Positions 30,485 through 36,780 of a DNA stretch of 64,000 nucleotides are shown one piece after another. The DNA lies in contig QCEG01000001.1 in NCBI GenBank assembly GCA_003278535.1, positions 244,803 to 308,802 of the forward strand, in the 5' to 3' direction. The notes under the pieces are model-generated. The model made no database searches and was not told the DNA's origin. It worked only from the letters and a program-made list of their open reading frames with translations. Source of the DNA: Prochlorococcus sp. AG-355-N18 (GTDB taxonomy: Bacteria; Cyanobacteriota; Cyanobacteriia; PCC-6307; Cyanobiaceae). Position 1 is the first letter of the stretch; every line of letters starts with the position of its first letter. Position numbers and translations under genes: made by a program.

Positions 30485-30634
30485 CTAGATAACTTCAATC
30501 CCAATCTCTTTCAAATAATTCCAAGTAGGGTCATACTTCTCACTATCTCTTGTTTCATCTAATGGATCTCCCTCTTGAACCACAATTATCATTCCTTGAC
30601 GTGCTCTTGTTAAAAGAACTCTATAAGCATTTAA
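30485..30634 (-). pseudogene. C-terminal remnant of a DUF2075-type helicase
   Basis: The 49 codons end in a proper stop and read NAYRVLLTRARQGMIIVV, then EGDPLDETRDSEKYDPTWNY, closing LKEIGIEVI. This is the very C-terminus (helicase motif VI, YRVLLTRARQG) of DUF2075/superfamily I ATPases found on mobile elements. A TAA immediately upstream and unrelated DNA beyond show that the rest is gone. Confidence 0.8.
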
Positions 30635-30650
30635 TTATGCTGGGAACAGA

Positions 30651-30764
30651 ATGGAAGAAACAACAAGAAATCTTGATAGAGATAACCATTTATTTGAAGA
30701 CTATTGGAAGAGGGAATGTAAAGTTCATCCAACTAATCAGCATTGTTTAGTCTATTGCGACTGA
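30651..30764 (+). CDS. Cysteine-rich Prochlorococcus microprotein
   Basis: The 37-aa ORF starts at ATG (the only start after an upstream TAA) and reads NLDRDNHLFEDYWKREC then KVHPTNQHCLVYCD, with three cysteines and two His in the last 17 residues. The FEDYW element recalls the DYW of the SPFAIxDKN microproteins. A metal site is possible; function unknown. Confidence 0.6.
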   Translation: MEETTRNLDRDNHLFEDYWKRECKVHPTNQHCLVYCD

Positions 30765-30782
30765 GAATTTTAATCTTAAGGG

Positions 30783-30811
30783 TTGACAACTGAGTATAAA
30801 TACTCTATAAA
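30783..30811 (+). promoter_or_regulatory. Consensus sigma-70 promoter
   Basis: TTGACA (30,783) and TATAAA (30,806) are separated by exactly 17 bases. Transcription would start near 30,818, placing the candidate riboswitch about 20 bases into the leader. A near-perfect -35/-10 pair is unusual in this AT-rich genome. Confidence 0.75.
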
Positions 30812-30836
30812 TAAATTGTAGTTAATGCTACCAAAT

Positions 30837-30896
30837 CGTCCGATCTACCATTAGATAGACCGCAGTACGACTCAAGCCATAGGACGGGGACTTGAG
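30837..30896 (+). promoter_or_regulatory. Candidate glutamine riboswitch (Downstream-peptide/glnA type)
   Basis: An outer stem CGTCC (30,837-30,841)/GGACG (30,882-30,886) encloses a hairpin TCTA-CCAT-TAGA, then GACCGCAGTACGAC, similar to the conserved GACGGAAGTAGG core of glutamine aptamers. CTCAAG (30,871) can pair with CTTGAG (30,891), giving an alternative or additional helix. It lies between a consensus promoter and a 33-aa ORF, the usual setting of the Downstream-peptide motif of Synechococcus and Prochlorococcus. Core deviations keep this a candidate. Confidence 0.5.
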
Positions 30897-30915
30897 CAAG
30901 CCCAGGAGCTGCATC

Positions 30916-31017
30916 ATGGTAAACATGTATTTTAACGGCAAATCTTTCGTATATTGCAAGAGCCAAGAAGAGAAAACAATAAAGCTTACTTATAGAGGAT
31001 CTAGTTACTTGAGATAA
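30916..31017 (+). CDS. DUF4278 microprotein, PirA-like
   Basis: The 33-aa protein ends IKLTYRGSSYLR, the short DUF4278 motif (LxYRGxxY). In Synechocystis the DUF4278 protein PirA binds PII and tunes arginine synthesis, and homologues in marine picocyanobacteria sit behind glutamine riboswitches; this gene has that arrangement. AGGAG lies eight bases before ATG. It is much shorter than full PirA, so it may be a minimal or truncated version. PII binding is inferred from family knowledge only. Confidence 0.6.
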   Translation: MVNMYFNGKSFVYCKSQEEKTIKLTYRGSSYLR

Positions 31018-31072
31018 ATAAATCTCATATTTATTAGATATTTAATAAACCATTTTTTAGAGGTACTATGCT

Positions 31073-31207
31073 ATGAAATTTACTAATTCTCCTTTTGCCA
31101 TACTCGACAAGAATATGAGCGCATTAGATTATCAAAAAAGAAATCTCATAAATGAGGACTATTGGGGAAGGGAAAATGATAATCAAACAAAAGAAGATTT
31201 TAAATAG
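31073..31207 (+). CDS. Prochlorococcus-type microprotein (SPFAIxDKN family)
   Basis: The 44-aa ORF reads MKFTNSPFAILDKNMSALD and later EDYWGRENDNQTKED. It is a paralogue of the 57-aa gene at 27,095, which lies on the other strand. It follows the DUF4278 gene by 55 bases and may share its riboswitch-controlled transcript. Function unknown. Confidence 0.65.
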   Translation: MKFTNSPFAILDKNMSALDYQKRNLINEDYWGRENDNQTKEDFK

Positions 31208-31274
31208 AGTACCTTTTGCCTTTTGCAGATAAATAATACTTTGTTTACCAGCATAAAAAAAGGAGCTTATTTTA

Positions 31275-31289
31275 GATCGACTGTCAATC
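31275..31289. repeat. 15-bp palindromic motif, copy 1 of 4
   Basis: GATCGACTGTCAATC is a near-perfect dyad around a central T. Other copies: 36,306-36,320 (GATTGACTGTTAATC), 37,889-37,903 (GATTGACTGTCAATC, perfect), 38,625-38,639 (GATCAACTGTCAATC). Copies 1 and 4 share the flank TTATTTTA. All lie in intergenic DNA of the island; copy 3 overlaps the stop of the gene at 37,902 by two bases. Confidence 0.65.
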
Positions 31290-31454
31290 AGATATCTACT
31301 TTTGATGAGTGTGTTTTGTATCTTGAATTGATCTCCAATAATTTATGGTTTGCTTCAGTTATTAAATAGTTCGTTTTGATACAAATGTTTTGATTGTTTG
31401 AAATTGGGGTTTTGTATATTGCTAATACCTATCGAATAAGGTTTCTTAGGACAG

Positions 31455-31486
31455 TTACTAAATCCTCGTGGAGAAAGCTTTAGTAA
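31455..31486 (-). ncRNA. Structured hairpin element with conserved loop, copy 2
   Basis: On the minus strand TTACTAAA pairs fully with TTTAGTAA around a loop containing CTCCACGAGGA, the loop shared with copy 1 at 27,704 (17 identical bases in all). The stem sequence differs while pairing is retained. On the minus strand it directly follows the long inverted repeat at 31,491, so both could belong to one leftward RNA. Confidence 0.55.
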
Positions 31487-31490
31487 ATTT

Positions 31491-31553
31491 CTTTTACTGG
31501 TTACTAATGAAATCAGCCGAATCACCATGGTTCGTCATTGGTTCCAGTAAAAG
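31491..31553. repeat. Long imperfect inverted repeat
   Basis: CTTTTACTGG (31,491) is mirrored exactly by CCAGTAAAAG (31,544), and similarity extends to about 20 bases per arm (TTACTAATGA against TCATTGGTT). The 24-base centre contains CCATGG. As RNA this would be a stable hairpin; no ORF explains it. Confidence 0.6.
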
Positions 31554-31665
31554 TTCCATCTAATTCGATTAAACCTTTTTCTAAATTCAAATAGAAAAAG
31601 TTTTGGTTAAGATAATAAAAATTTTAATTAGCTGTTCCTTAATCAGGTACAACTAAAATAACCCA

Positions 31666-31803
31666 ATGTATAAAGCCCTTATCAACTTCTTTTATTGGTT
31701 GTTGATCAAATCTACTCAAACAGAAAATGGTTCTTCATTATTGGAAGTTGATTCTGCCGCAAATAAGATCGTTCTACTTAATTTTCAAGGTTCTGTAAGG
31801 TAA
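31666..31803 (+). CDS. Hypothetical small membrane-type protein
   Basis: The 45-aa ORF begins MYKALINFFYWLLIKSTQTE, with a short hydrophobic stretch, then a soluble part SLLEVDSAANKIVLLNFQGS. Composition is protein-like; no family is recognised. Confidence 0.45.
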   Translation: MYKALINFFYWLLIKSTQTENGSSLLEVDSAANKIVLLNFQGSVR

Positions 31804-31906
31804 GAATTAAATAATTATTTATTTGCTTCTAATGCTTTTACTAGAGTGGCATGCCTGATGTATGACTTTTACAGGGAGATCTAGTAATACTAATATAGCA
31901 TAAACT

Positions 31907-31920
31907 ATCCACTTATGGAT
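31907..31920. promoter_or_regulatory. Inverted repeat upstream of the MarR-like gene
   Basis: ATCCA-CTTA-TGGAT lies 66 bases before the ATG of the MarR-type regulator. MarR proteins commonly bind such dyads in their own promoters, so autoregulation is possible. This is inference from position. Confidence 0.35.
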
Positions 31921-31985
31921 CTATATTTACAAATCGACAAATAATACTTTAAAATGATAGACCTAGAGACAGGAATGGACTAGAG

Positions 31986-32387
31986 ATGACGCAGTCAAAA
32001 CTTGAAGAATTACTGAAGATAGACACTGAATCATATAACCTTTTACGAGTACTCCATATGTTCATGAAGTTGGATAAATCTCAGGATGTTCCACTACAAG
32101 CAATGGCAGTATTTTGGTTTATAGCAACCTATAAAAATTGCAGTAAAAAGAATATTGAGGAACACTTTAATATGAGTAAAGCTAGTGCATCAAGACTCAC
32201 AGACTATTTAAGTAGATATCACAGACTAGGCAAAGCTGGCTTAGGTTTAATTTCAAAAGAATCAGATCCAAAAGATAAAAGGAGAACTCTTTTGAAACTA
32301 ACCAGGAAAGGAAAGGATTTAATAGAAAAGTCTTTTAGTACCCTTTATGAAGACGTAAAGGATTATGAAATAGATTATGAGGAGTAA
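31986..32387 (+). CDS. MarR-type winged-helix regulator
   Basis: The 133-aa protein has a helical start and the wHTH core FWFIATYKNCSKKNIEEHF..SKASASRLTDYLSRY, followed by the wing SKESDPKDKRRTLLKLTRKG with the DxRxxxLxLTxxG signature of MarR. It is probably a dimeric repressor or activator. Its stop overlaps the ATG of the next gene by one base (TAATG), and that gene overlaps a ClpS-like gene in the same way, so three genes form one operon. Confidence 0.8.
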   Translation: MTQSKLEELLKIDTESYNLLRVLHMFMKLDKSQDVPLQAMAVFWFIATYKNCSKKNIEEHFNMSKASASRLTDYLSRYHRLGKAGLGLISKESDPKDKRRTLLKLTRKGKDLIEKSFSTLYEDVKDYEIDYEE

Positions 32388-32578
32388 TGAATACTTGCAA
32401 CTCTATTAATTCCATAGCCATTGGAAAACTTTTAAAGAAATATAATTTAACTCCCAAGAATAAGCAGAAAGTTATTTTATTAGCCCAACGGAAAACCGCA
32501 ACATGGTCTGTTCTCAATAGACTTGCAAGAAAACTAGAATTTAAAAAGTCAGTAGCTAATCAACAGCAACAACAGTAA
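32387..32578 (+). CDS. Hypothetical basic protein in the MarR-ClpS operon
   Basis: The 63-aa basic protein has a helical centre (KKYNLTPKNKQKVILLAQRK) and a polyglutamine end (QQQQQ). ATG overlaps the upstream TAA, with GGAG just before it. A nucleic-acid-binding role would fit the charge, but no motif is recognised. Confidence 0.6.
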   Translation: MNTCNSINSIAIGKLLKKYNLTPKNKQKVILLAQRKTATWSVLNRLARKLEFKKSVANQQQQQ

Positions 32579-32877
32579 TGATGGAATTATCTACCACTTC
32601 ACCTACTACAGTCTTAGAACCAAAGACTGCAAAACAAAAATATCCAGAAGCAAGAGTGATAGTTCTGGATGATAACTTTAATACTTTTCAACATGTAGCA
32701 AAATCCCTTTTGTCAATAATTCCAGGAATGAGTGAAAAGAGATCATGGGATCTAGCCATTAAAGTAGACAAGTCAGGTTCCGCAGAAGTATGGAGGGGTA
32801 ATTTTGAACAGGCTGAATTTTATCACGAGCAACTAGTTAGTAAAGGTTTAACTATGGCTCCAATTGAAAGAACTTAA
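32578..32877 (+). CDS. ClpS2-like adaptor for Clp protease
   Basis: The 99-aa protein contains the ClpS core YPEARVIVLDDNFNTFQHV, with the substrate-site DD-x-N-T pattern, then IPGMSEKRSWDLAIKVDKSG and EQAEFYHEQLVSKGLTMAPIE. The ending resembles the cyanobacterial ClpS2 group, which delivers certain N-terminal-residue substrates to ClpC. In an island next to a MarR regulator it could redirect host proteolysis; that is inference. A genomic clpS1 is expected elsewhere. Confidence 0.85.
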   Translation: MMELSTTSPTTVLEPKTAKQKYPEARVIVLDDNFNTFQHVAKSLLSIIPGMSEKRSWDLAIKVDKSGSAEVWRGNFEQAEFYHEQLVSKGLTMAPIERT

Positions 32878-33008
32878 AATTTAATTGAGAGTAATGTAAG
32901 AATTTACTTTAGTAAATTAAGCAAAGACAAATAAAAAGTTAAATTTCTGGGGTTTGTTGTAAAAGCATTTTATAAATTGAATCGAAATTAAATATTTGGA
33001 GAAGATGT

Positions 33009-33182
33009 ATGGAAAATAAAAAAGTGATAAAAGTTGAACCATTGAATTTCTACTCAAATGATATGACTCTAACTAAAGATCAGCTAGTTCATAATCACTT
33101 GAAGTTGACGTATCAAAAAAACTTAGTTTCTGATCTAGATCAAAAACATAAAACATGGGCTAAAGAAGATGCAGCAAGTTAA
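33009..33182 (+). CDS. Hypothetical small soluble protein
   Basis: The 57-aa charged protein (KVIKVEPLNFYSNDMTLTKD ... DQKHKTWAKEDAAS) begins at ATG preceded by GGAG. No family is recognised; composition and ribosome binding site support coding. Confidence 0.5.
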   Translation: MENKKVIKVEPLNFYSNDMTLTKDQLVHNHLKLTYQKNLVSDLDQKHKTWAKEDAAS

Positions 33183-33286
33183 TTTTACTTGTAATGAGTG
33201 TGTTTTAATATATTTAATTTCTAAAAATTAATGGTTTACTTTTTGATGTTTTATATTAACTAAATATACTTTTATTTTAAAAAGAA

Positions 33287-33796
33287 GTGTTAGATATTTT
33301 GAATAAGATTTTTACTTTTATATTAATTCTAATATTACCTGCGTATGCTTACGCGGGCTTTCCTGAAGGTGAGAAGGGTTACGATTTAAATAAAATAGAA
33401 AAGTCATTCAAACTTCCATGTAGTGAAATTGGAGATGATCAATGTCTTGCAAGAGTAGTAGCTATGGGAGGTTGTATTTATAGTTTTGAAATTAACAAAG
33501 GGAAAGAAAATGAAGACGCCTTAAAAAAATCAGATGAAGTTTTAATTGCTCTTTTAGATGGAAACAGTTTGGATATAAATAATATGTTTGAAAATGATGG
33601 ATCAATTAAAAATGATATTAGATCTGAAGCAATTAGCAGAATAAATTCTTGTCGTGAAGCTACTAAAAAAGCAATACCTAATTTAGTTAAATTACCTGAA
33701 GGGATGGAAATGACGGAAGAGAGACTTGAAAGCTTGACTAATACTTATCCTCAGTACTATCTATACATGTTTGAACAAATGAGAAATGGCAAATAA
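33287..33796 (+). CDS. Exported hypothetical protein
   Basis: The 169-aa protein has a signal peptide (IFTFILILILPAYAYA, cleavage after AYA) and a mature acidic/helical domain with four cysteines (LPCSEIGDDQC, GGC, NSC), probably two disulfides. Start is uncertain: GTG at 33,287 gives the longest frame, TTG at 33,299 has better spacing to the AGAAG before it. Periplasmic or thylakoid-lumen location is predicted. Not recognised. Confidence 0.65.
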   Translation: MLDILNKIFTFILILILPAYAYAGFPEGEKGYDLNKIEKSFKLPCSEIGDDQCLARVVAMGGCIYSFEINKGKENEDALKKSDEVLIALLDGNSLDINNMFENDGSIKNDIRSEAISRINSCREATKKAIPNLVKLPEGMEMTEERLESLTNTYPQYYLYMFEQMRNGK

Positions 33797-33889
33797 TTAC
33801 TTCTTATTCTTAAATATTATTTTTATACATATATGTAACAGAAATGTATAGTCATAATATAAATATAAGCATATATGACTAATTTCTTT

Positions 33890-33909
33890 ACATTAATTAA
33901 TATTAATGT
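33890..33909. promoter_or_regulatory. Dyad upstream of the Hli cluster
   Basis: ACATTAAT and ATTAATGT are perfectly inverted around TAAT, 34 bases before the first Hli start codon. It is a plausible operator for light-stress control, but the AT-rich setting makes chance dyads common. Confidence 0.35.
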
Positions 33910-33942
33910 TACATTAGTTTACATAAATCACCCTTTATAAAA

Positions 33943-34050
33943 ATGACTCCTGAAGCAGAAAGATTTAACGGTTGGGCAGCAATGCTCGGTTTCGTTGCAG
34001 CTGTTGGCGCATACGTAACAACTGGTCAAATTATTCCTGGTTGGTTCTAA
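33943..34050 (+). CDS. High-light-inducible protein (Hli), 35 aa
   Basis: This very short Hli protein has the chlorophyll-binding half ERFNGWAAMLGFVAAVGAYV and the TTGQIIPGWF end. Hli proteins are one-helix relatives of light-harvesting proteins that bind chlorophyll and carotenoid and protect photosystems. The ExxNGxxAM motif is complete. The next Hli start overlaps its stop by one base. Confidence 0.92.
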   Translation: MTPEAERFNGWAAMLGFVAAVGAYVTTGQIIPGWF

Positions 34051-34184
34051 TGACAAACACAAAAACAGTTGAGAAGGAAAAGGTTATAGCTGAGAAGCTT
34101 AACGGCAGATTTGCAATGATGGGCTTTATTGCTCTTATTGGCGCTTATCTAACAACAGGTCAAATTATTCCAGGCTTTGTGTAA
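34050..34184 (+). CDS. High-light-inducible protein (Hli), 44 aa
   Basis: It carries EKLNGRFAMMGFIALIGAYL and TTGQIIPGFV. ATG overlaps the upstream Hli stop (TAATG), and its own stop overlaps the next ATG in the same way, so three genes are translationally coupled. Multi-copy Hli genes on islands are typical of high-light Prochlorococcus and their cyanophages. Confidence 0.93.
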   Translation: MTNTKTVEKEKVIAEKLNGRFAMMGFIALIGAYLTTGQIIPGFV

Positions 34185-34366
34185 TGCTCGAGGCAGGAAT
34201 TAACACTTGGATTAACACTATACTTTTTCCTTTTATGCCAGTCATAACAGTATTTCTTGTTAGTGCATTAATGTTGAGTGATTTGCCATGGAATGATGAT
34301 GATGACGATGATAATGGCGGCGGATTAATTTCCCCGGTGTATAACTATGTTCCCCAAGGGGCTTAG
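34184..34366 (+). CDS. Membrane microprotein with poly-Asp tail
   Basis: The 60-aa protein has one hydrophobic segment (ILFPFMPVITVFLVSALML), then NDDDDDDNGGG and a LISPVYNY end. It is built like the 53-aa protein at 5,996. Coupled to two Hli genes by stop/start overlap, it may act on the same photosynthetic membrane complexes; this is context inference. Confidence 0.75.
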   Translation: MLEAGINTWINTILFPFMPVITVFLVSALMLSDLPWNDDDDDDNGGGLISPVYNYVPQGA

Positions 34367-34381
34367 AGGACATGTATCAAA

Positions 34382-34495
34382 ATGATTTTCATCTCATCTT
34401 TATTTAACTCAGTTCCTTCAAGTGCTAAAGACCTTTTAGAGTTTGGTTTCTTTCTTACTGTGGGTATTACAGCAGGAAAAGTAGGACTCTTATGA
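34382..34495 (+). CDS. Hypothetical 37-aa hydrophobic protein
   Basis: The ORF reads MIFISSLFNSVPSSAKDLLE then FGFFLTVGITAGKVGLL, with one short membrane-like end. Its stop overlaps the start of the next 28-aa ORF by four bases (ATGA). Coding is supported by this coupling and the cluster context. Confidence 0.5.
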   Translation: MIFISSLFNSVPSSAKDLLEFGFFLTVGITAGKVGLL

Positions 34496-34578
34496 AAACA
34501 TATCTAATTGCCATATCACTATTTGGCATTGCAGTAATTACTACTGCGATAGCACCAAGTATTGCTTACGCACTATAA
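34492..34578 (+). CDS. 28-aa signal/anchor peptide
   Basis: The ORF MKTYLIAISLFGIAVITTAI ends APSIAYAL and is almost wholly a signal or membrane segment. It is coupled to the preceding gene. It may be a real membrane microprotein or a decayed exported protein. Confidence 0.4.
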   Translation: MKTYLIAISLFGIAVITTAIAPSIAYAL

Positions 34579-34613
34579 AAATTTAATCACTCTTATTAAC
34601 GAACAATTAAAAA

Positions 34614-34742
34614 ATGGAAAACTCAAAACCAACTTATTGGCAAAATGCCGAGAGAACCAATGGAAGAATGGCAATGATGGGTTTATTCGCATTGGTTGTA
34701 AACTACAGTCTTTTTAGCTGGATCATCCCAGGTATTTTTTAA
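34614..34742 (+). CDS. High-light-inducible protein (Hli), 42 aa
   Basis: It contains ERTNGRMAMMGLFALVVNY and the SWIIPGIF end, the full Hli motif. It is the third Hli in this rightward cluster. Role as for the other Hli proteins: pigment binding and photoprotection at the thylakoid membrane. Confidence 0.92.
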   Translation: MENSKPTYWQNAERTNGRMAMMGLFALVVNYSLFSWIIPGIF

Positions 34743-34836
34743 AATGAATATAGATATTTTCTTAATTTTTTTTTTACATATCTATTAGTGCCAGTGGTAA
34801 TGGTTGCTAAGGGTAGAAAAAATAAGGCATTTTAAA

Positions 34837-35013
34837 ATGTCTTATTTCGCAAAAAATAATTATATAAAATATGACGAATGGTTTGATGAGAATATTTCTC
34901 CACTTGATTTAAAATTTTATTACGAAGAAAAACGATTCTCAAATACTCTTCATGAAAAATTTTATTTATTGTCAACCTCAAAAATATTCATTGGGGGTTC
35001 TGAAAAAAAATGA
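34837..35013 (+). CDS. Hypothetical small soluble protein
   Basis: The 58-aa protein from ATG 34,837 (MSYFAKNNYIKYDEWFDENI) is aromatic-rich and acidic. An in-frame TTG 33 bases upstream is a less likely start. No family is recognised. Confidence 0.5.
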   Translation: MSYFAKNNYIKYDEWFDENISPLDLKFYYEEKRFSNTLHEKFYLLSTSKIFIGGSEKK

Positions 35014-35520
35014 TTAATATAAAATATTTTTTTTAATTACTGCTCCTAATAATAATTAAAGAAAAATAAGGTAAGTGATTATTTTATCAACAAAAAAAGG
35101 ACGTAAGATACGTCCGATTAAAAGCTTGATAATCCCCATCACCCAGCCCTTTTTAAAATAATAGCACTACATATGGTGTTTGTATGTAATAAATTTTACC
35201 TATTGATGGGGTTGTAAGTTTCCATTTATTTTGTCATGATAGAAATCCCCATCACCTAGGCTCGCAAGAGTCTTTTTTTTTGCTTTTAATAACAAATAAG
35301 TGAAGGATTGAAAAAACAACAAAAGAAAAATTTAACAGTCTCTCTAGATACACAATAATTCCATCAAAAGTATTAGTATGCCTTTACTGAAGTTAAGGTA
35401 TTTAATATGTCACTAAAAAATCAAACTAATGGTATTTTTCCTAACGAAATATAGAGAAAAAAAAGTTAATAATATAAGTCAGATTTCCATAACTGAACAA
35501 ATTAAATTTTTAAAGCTTTA
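35014..35520. other. Non-coding stretch with RNA-like structure
   Basis: No gene is visible. It contains a perfect hairpin GGACGTA-AGA-TACGTCC (35,099-35,115), CCCCATCACCC at 35,134, TGATGGGG at 35,204, CCCCATCACC at 35,247 and a terminator to 35,280. TGATGGGG can pair with either CCCCATCA copy. Confidence 0.55.
35201..35280 (+). ncRNA. Candidate small RNA, island member of a two-copy family
   Basis: From 5' to 3': GATGGGGTTG, about 30 bases, TCCCCATCACC, then a hairpin AGGCTC-GCAA-GAGTCT and eight or more T. The same order (GATAGGGGGTTG, spacer, TCCCCATCACC, hairpin, T run) is seen at 43,564-43,649. Conserved blocks with a different terminator stem suggest a family of terminated small RNAs. 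Confidence 0.55.
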
Positions 35521-35877
35521 ATGAAACGATTTATAATTACGCCGTTATTTGCTATATCTAGATTTTTTATAAATACCTACGGAATATTTTTAAAGTTTTT
35601 TCTTCAATTAAATGGAGGTTATTGGTCAAGAATTGGCTTATCCGAAAATATTACAGAGGAAAGAATTAAAAAAAGAAGATTATATATCTTGCCTTTTTAT
35701 ATTCTTCTGGCTTTATTATTCGGATTACTATCTACTTTATATTGGTATTTAGTGATTCTTCATGTACCACTAGCAATAAACAGTTATTTAAGTCCATTGA
35801 ATAAGAATATTGCTTCAATACTTGCTTTTGCTACTTTCTTTGGTTGGCTTTATATTCTTTGTAAAACAAAAAAATAA
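35521..35877 (+). CDS. Hypothetical membrane protein, two to three segments
   Basis: The 118-aa protein has hydrophobic stretches near 5-30, 55-82 and 96-113 with a basic link EERIKKRRLY. No family is recognised. ATG is preceded by an AT-rich leader and the terminated RNA region at 35.2 kb. Confidence 0.55.
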   Translation: MKRFIITPLFAISRFFINTYGIFLKFFLQLNGGYWSRIGLSENITEERIKKRRLYILPFYILLALLFGLLSTLYWYLVILHVPLAINSYLSPLNKNIASILAFATFFGWLYILCKTKK

Positions 35878-36339
35878 ACTGCTTACCAAGAGATGATTTA
35901 GTCCTTTGATTAAAGATTTAATTAATCATGATTAAATCAATCTTAAGGATTCATGCAAAATATCTGTGACCGATTACTTTATCCATACGACAGATGTGGT
36001 GATTGACTCGACCAAGGTTGACTAACTAGATCTTCACTAATTGGTCTTTAATACCGAGGTACTTTAACTTCTCTAACATCCGGAAAAAAAAGTTAAGTGA
36101 TCAGAAATTAAACTTTCGAGATTAATTCTGAACTATCTTAAAAATATAGTCGTTTGTAAAACATGAAGAAGTGAGTAATCACTTTTACTTTCAAAACTAA
36201 TTTCTAAGAAAATTCTTAATCTGATTATTAAATAGATCTCCTTTCTGTCGTCACCAATTAAAAAAGACCTGTAACAGGGTCTTTTTTTATGTCTTAAATT
36301 TTATTGATTGACTGTTAATCCACAAATAACTAAATATTT
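35878..36339. other. Non-coding stretch with dyads
   Basis: No credible gene. Visible structures: a dyad GATTTAAT-N8-ATTAAATC enclosing the palindrome TAATCATGATTA (35,915-35,938), a small hairpin AAGTGA-GTAA-TCACTT (36,168-36,184), the terminator at 36,260 and palindrome copy 2 at 36,306. Confidence 0.45.
36260..36288. terminator. Bidirectional terminator
   Basis: AAAAAAGACC and GGGTCTTTTT form a stem around TGTAACA, with A and T runs on both sides, so it could work in either direction. Confidence 0.8.
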
Positions 36340-36420
36340 TTATCTCGCTCTTTCGCGATCAGTTAATGCTTTTTCAAAAGTAGAAAAGAAAGTACAAATG
36401 CTATTTAATGCTACCAACAA
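36340..36420 (-). CDS. Possible 26-aa membrane microprotein
   Basis: The frame from a TTG reads a hydrophobic LLVALNSICTFFSTFEKALT and ends DRERAR. It is followed on its strand by palindrome copy 2 and the terminator at 36,260. No ATG is available, so coding is doubtful. Confidence 0.25.
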   Translation of the reverse strand: MLVALNSICTFFSTFEKALTDRERAR

Positions 36421-36475
36421 AAGAACTACTGATCTTCCATGTTAATTTAATTGAAGTGATCTTTGAGTCATACTC

Positions 36476-36658
36476 TTAATAATCTTCGTTGTAATCGGAT
36501 GGACTACCAGTTAAAGAACAAACAACTGATTCCTCTTTTTTCATTTCTTTTATTTCCATTATTGGTCTGCCCATTTTCTTAAGAACATCTATATCTTCTT
36601 TAGTCTGACAGCGAGCAATTATGTTTCCTTTTTGATCAAAGCAACTGTAGTAAGTCAT
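36476..36658 (-). CDS. Conserved Prochlorococcus small protein
   Basis: The 60-aa protein MTYYSCFDQKGNIIARCQTK, then EDIDVLKKMGRPIMEI, VVCSLTGSP is soluble with three cysteines. I recall this pattern from small picocyanobacterial proteins of unknown function. ATG start. Confidence 0.65.
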   Translation of the reverse strand: MTYYSCFDQKGNIIARCQTKEDIDVLKKMGRPIMEIKEMKKEESVVCSLTGSPSDYNEDY

Positions 36659-36780
36659 CTTATCAAATGCAATTTAAAGTTTATGATTGATTCAGTTGCA
36701 GCAACGCAACCGACTCATGACAACCATATTTCTAATTTAGGTCAGCCATAGATTTAAATGACTAAAAAAACATACCTCTT

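Larger units (their letters stand above)
31208..31665. other. Non-coding stretch with several structured elements
   Basis: No gene is credible in these 458 bases. They hold the palindrome copy at 31,275, the hairpin element at 31,455, the long inverted repeat at 31,491 and a 9-bp stem CTTTTTCTA/TAGAAAAAG (31,575-31,600) followed by TTTT, which may act as a weak terminator. Confidence 0.5.

Noticed and set aside
30550..30750. 66-codon rightward open frame
   Set aside because: It is the antisense shadow of the DUF2075 remnant plus the wrong frame of the 37-aa gene at 30,651.
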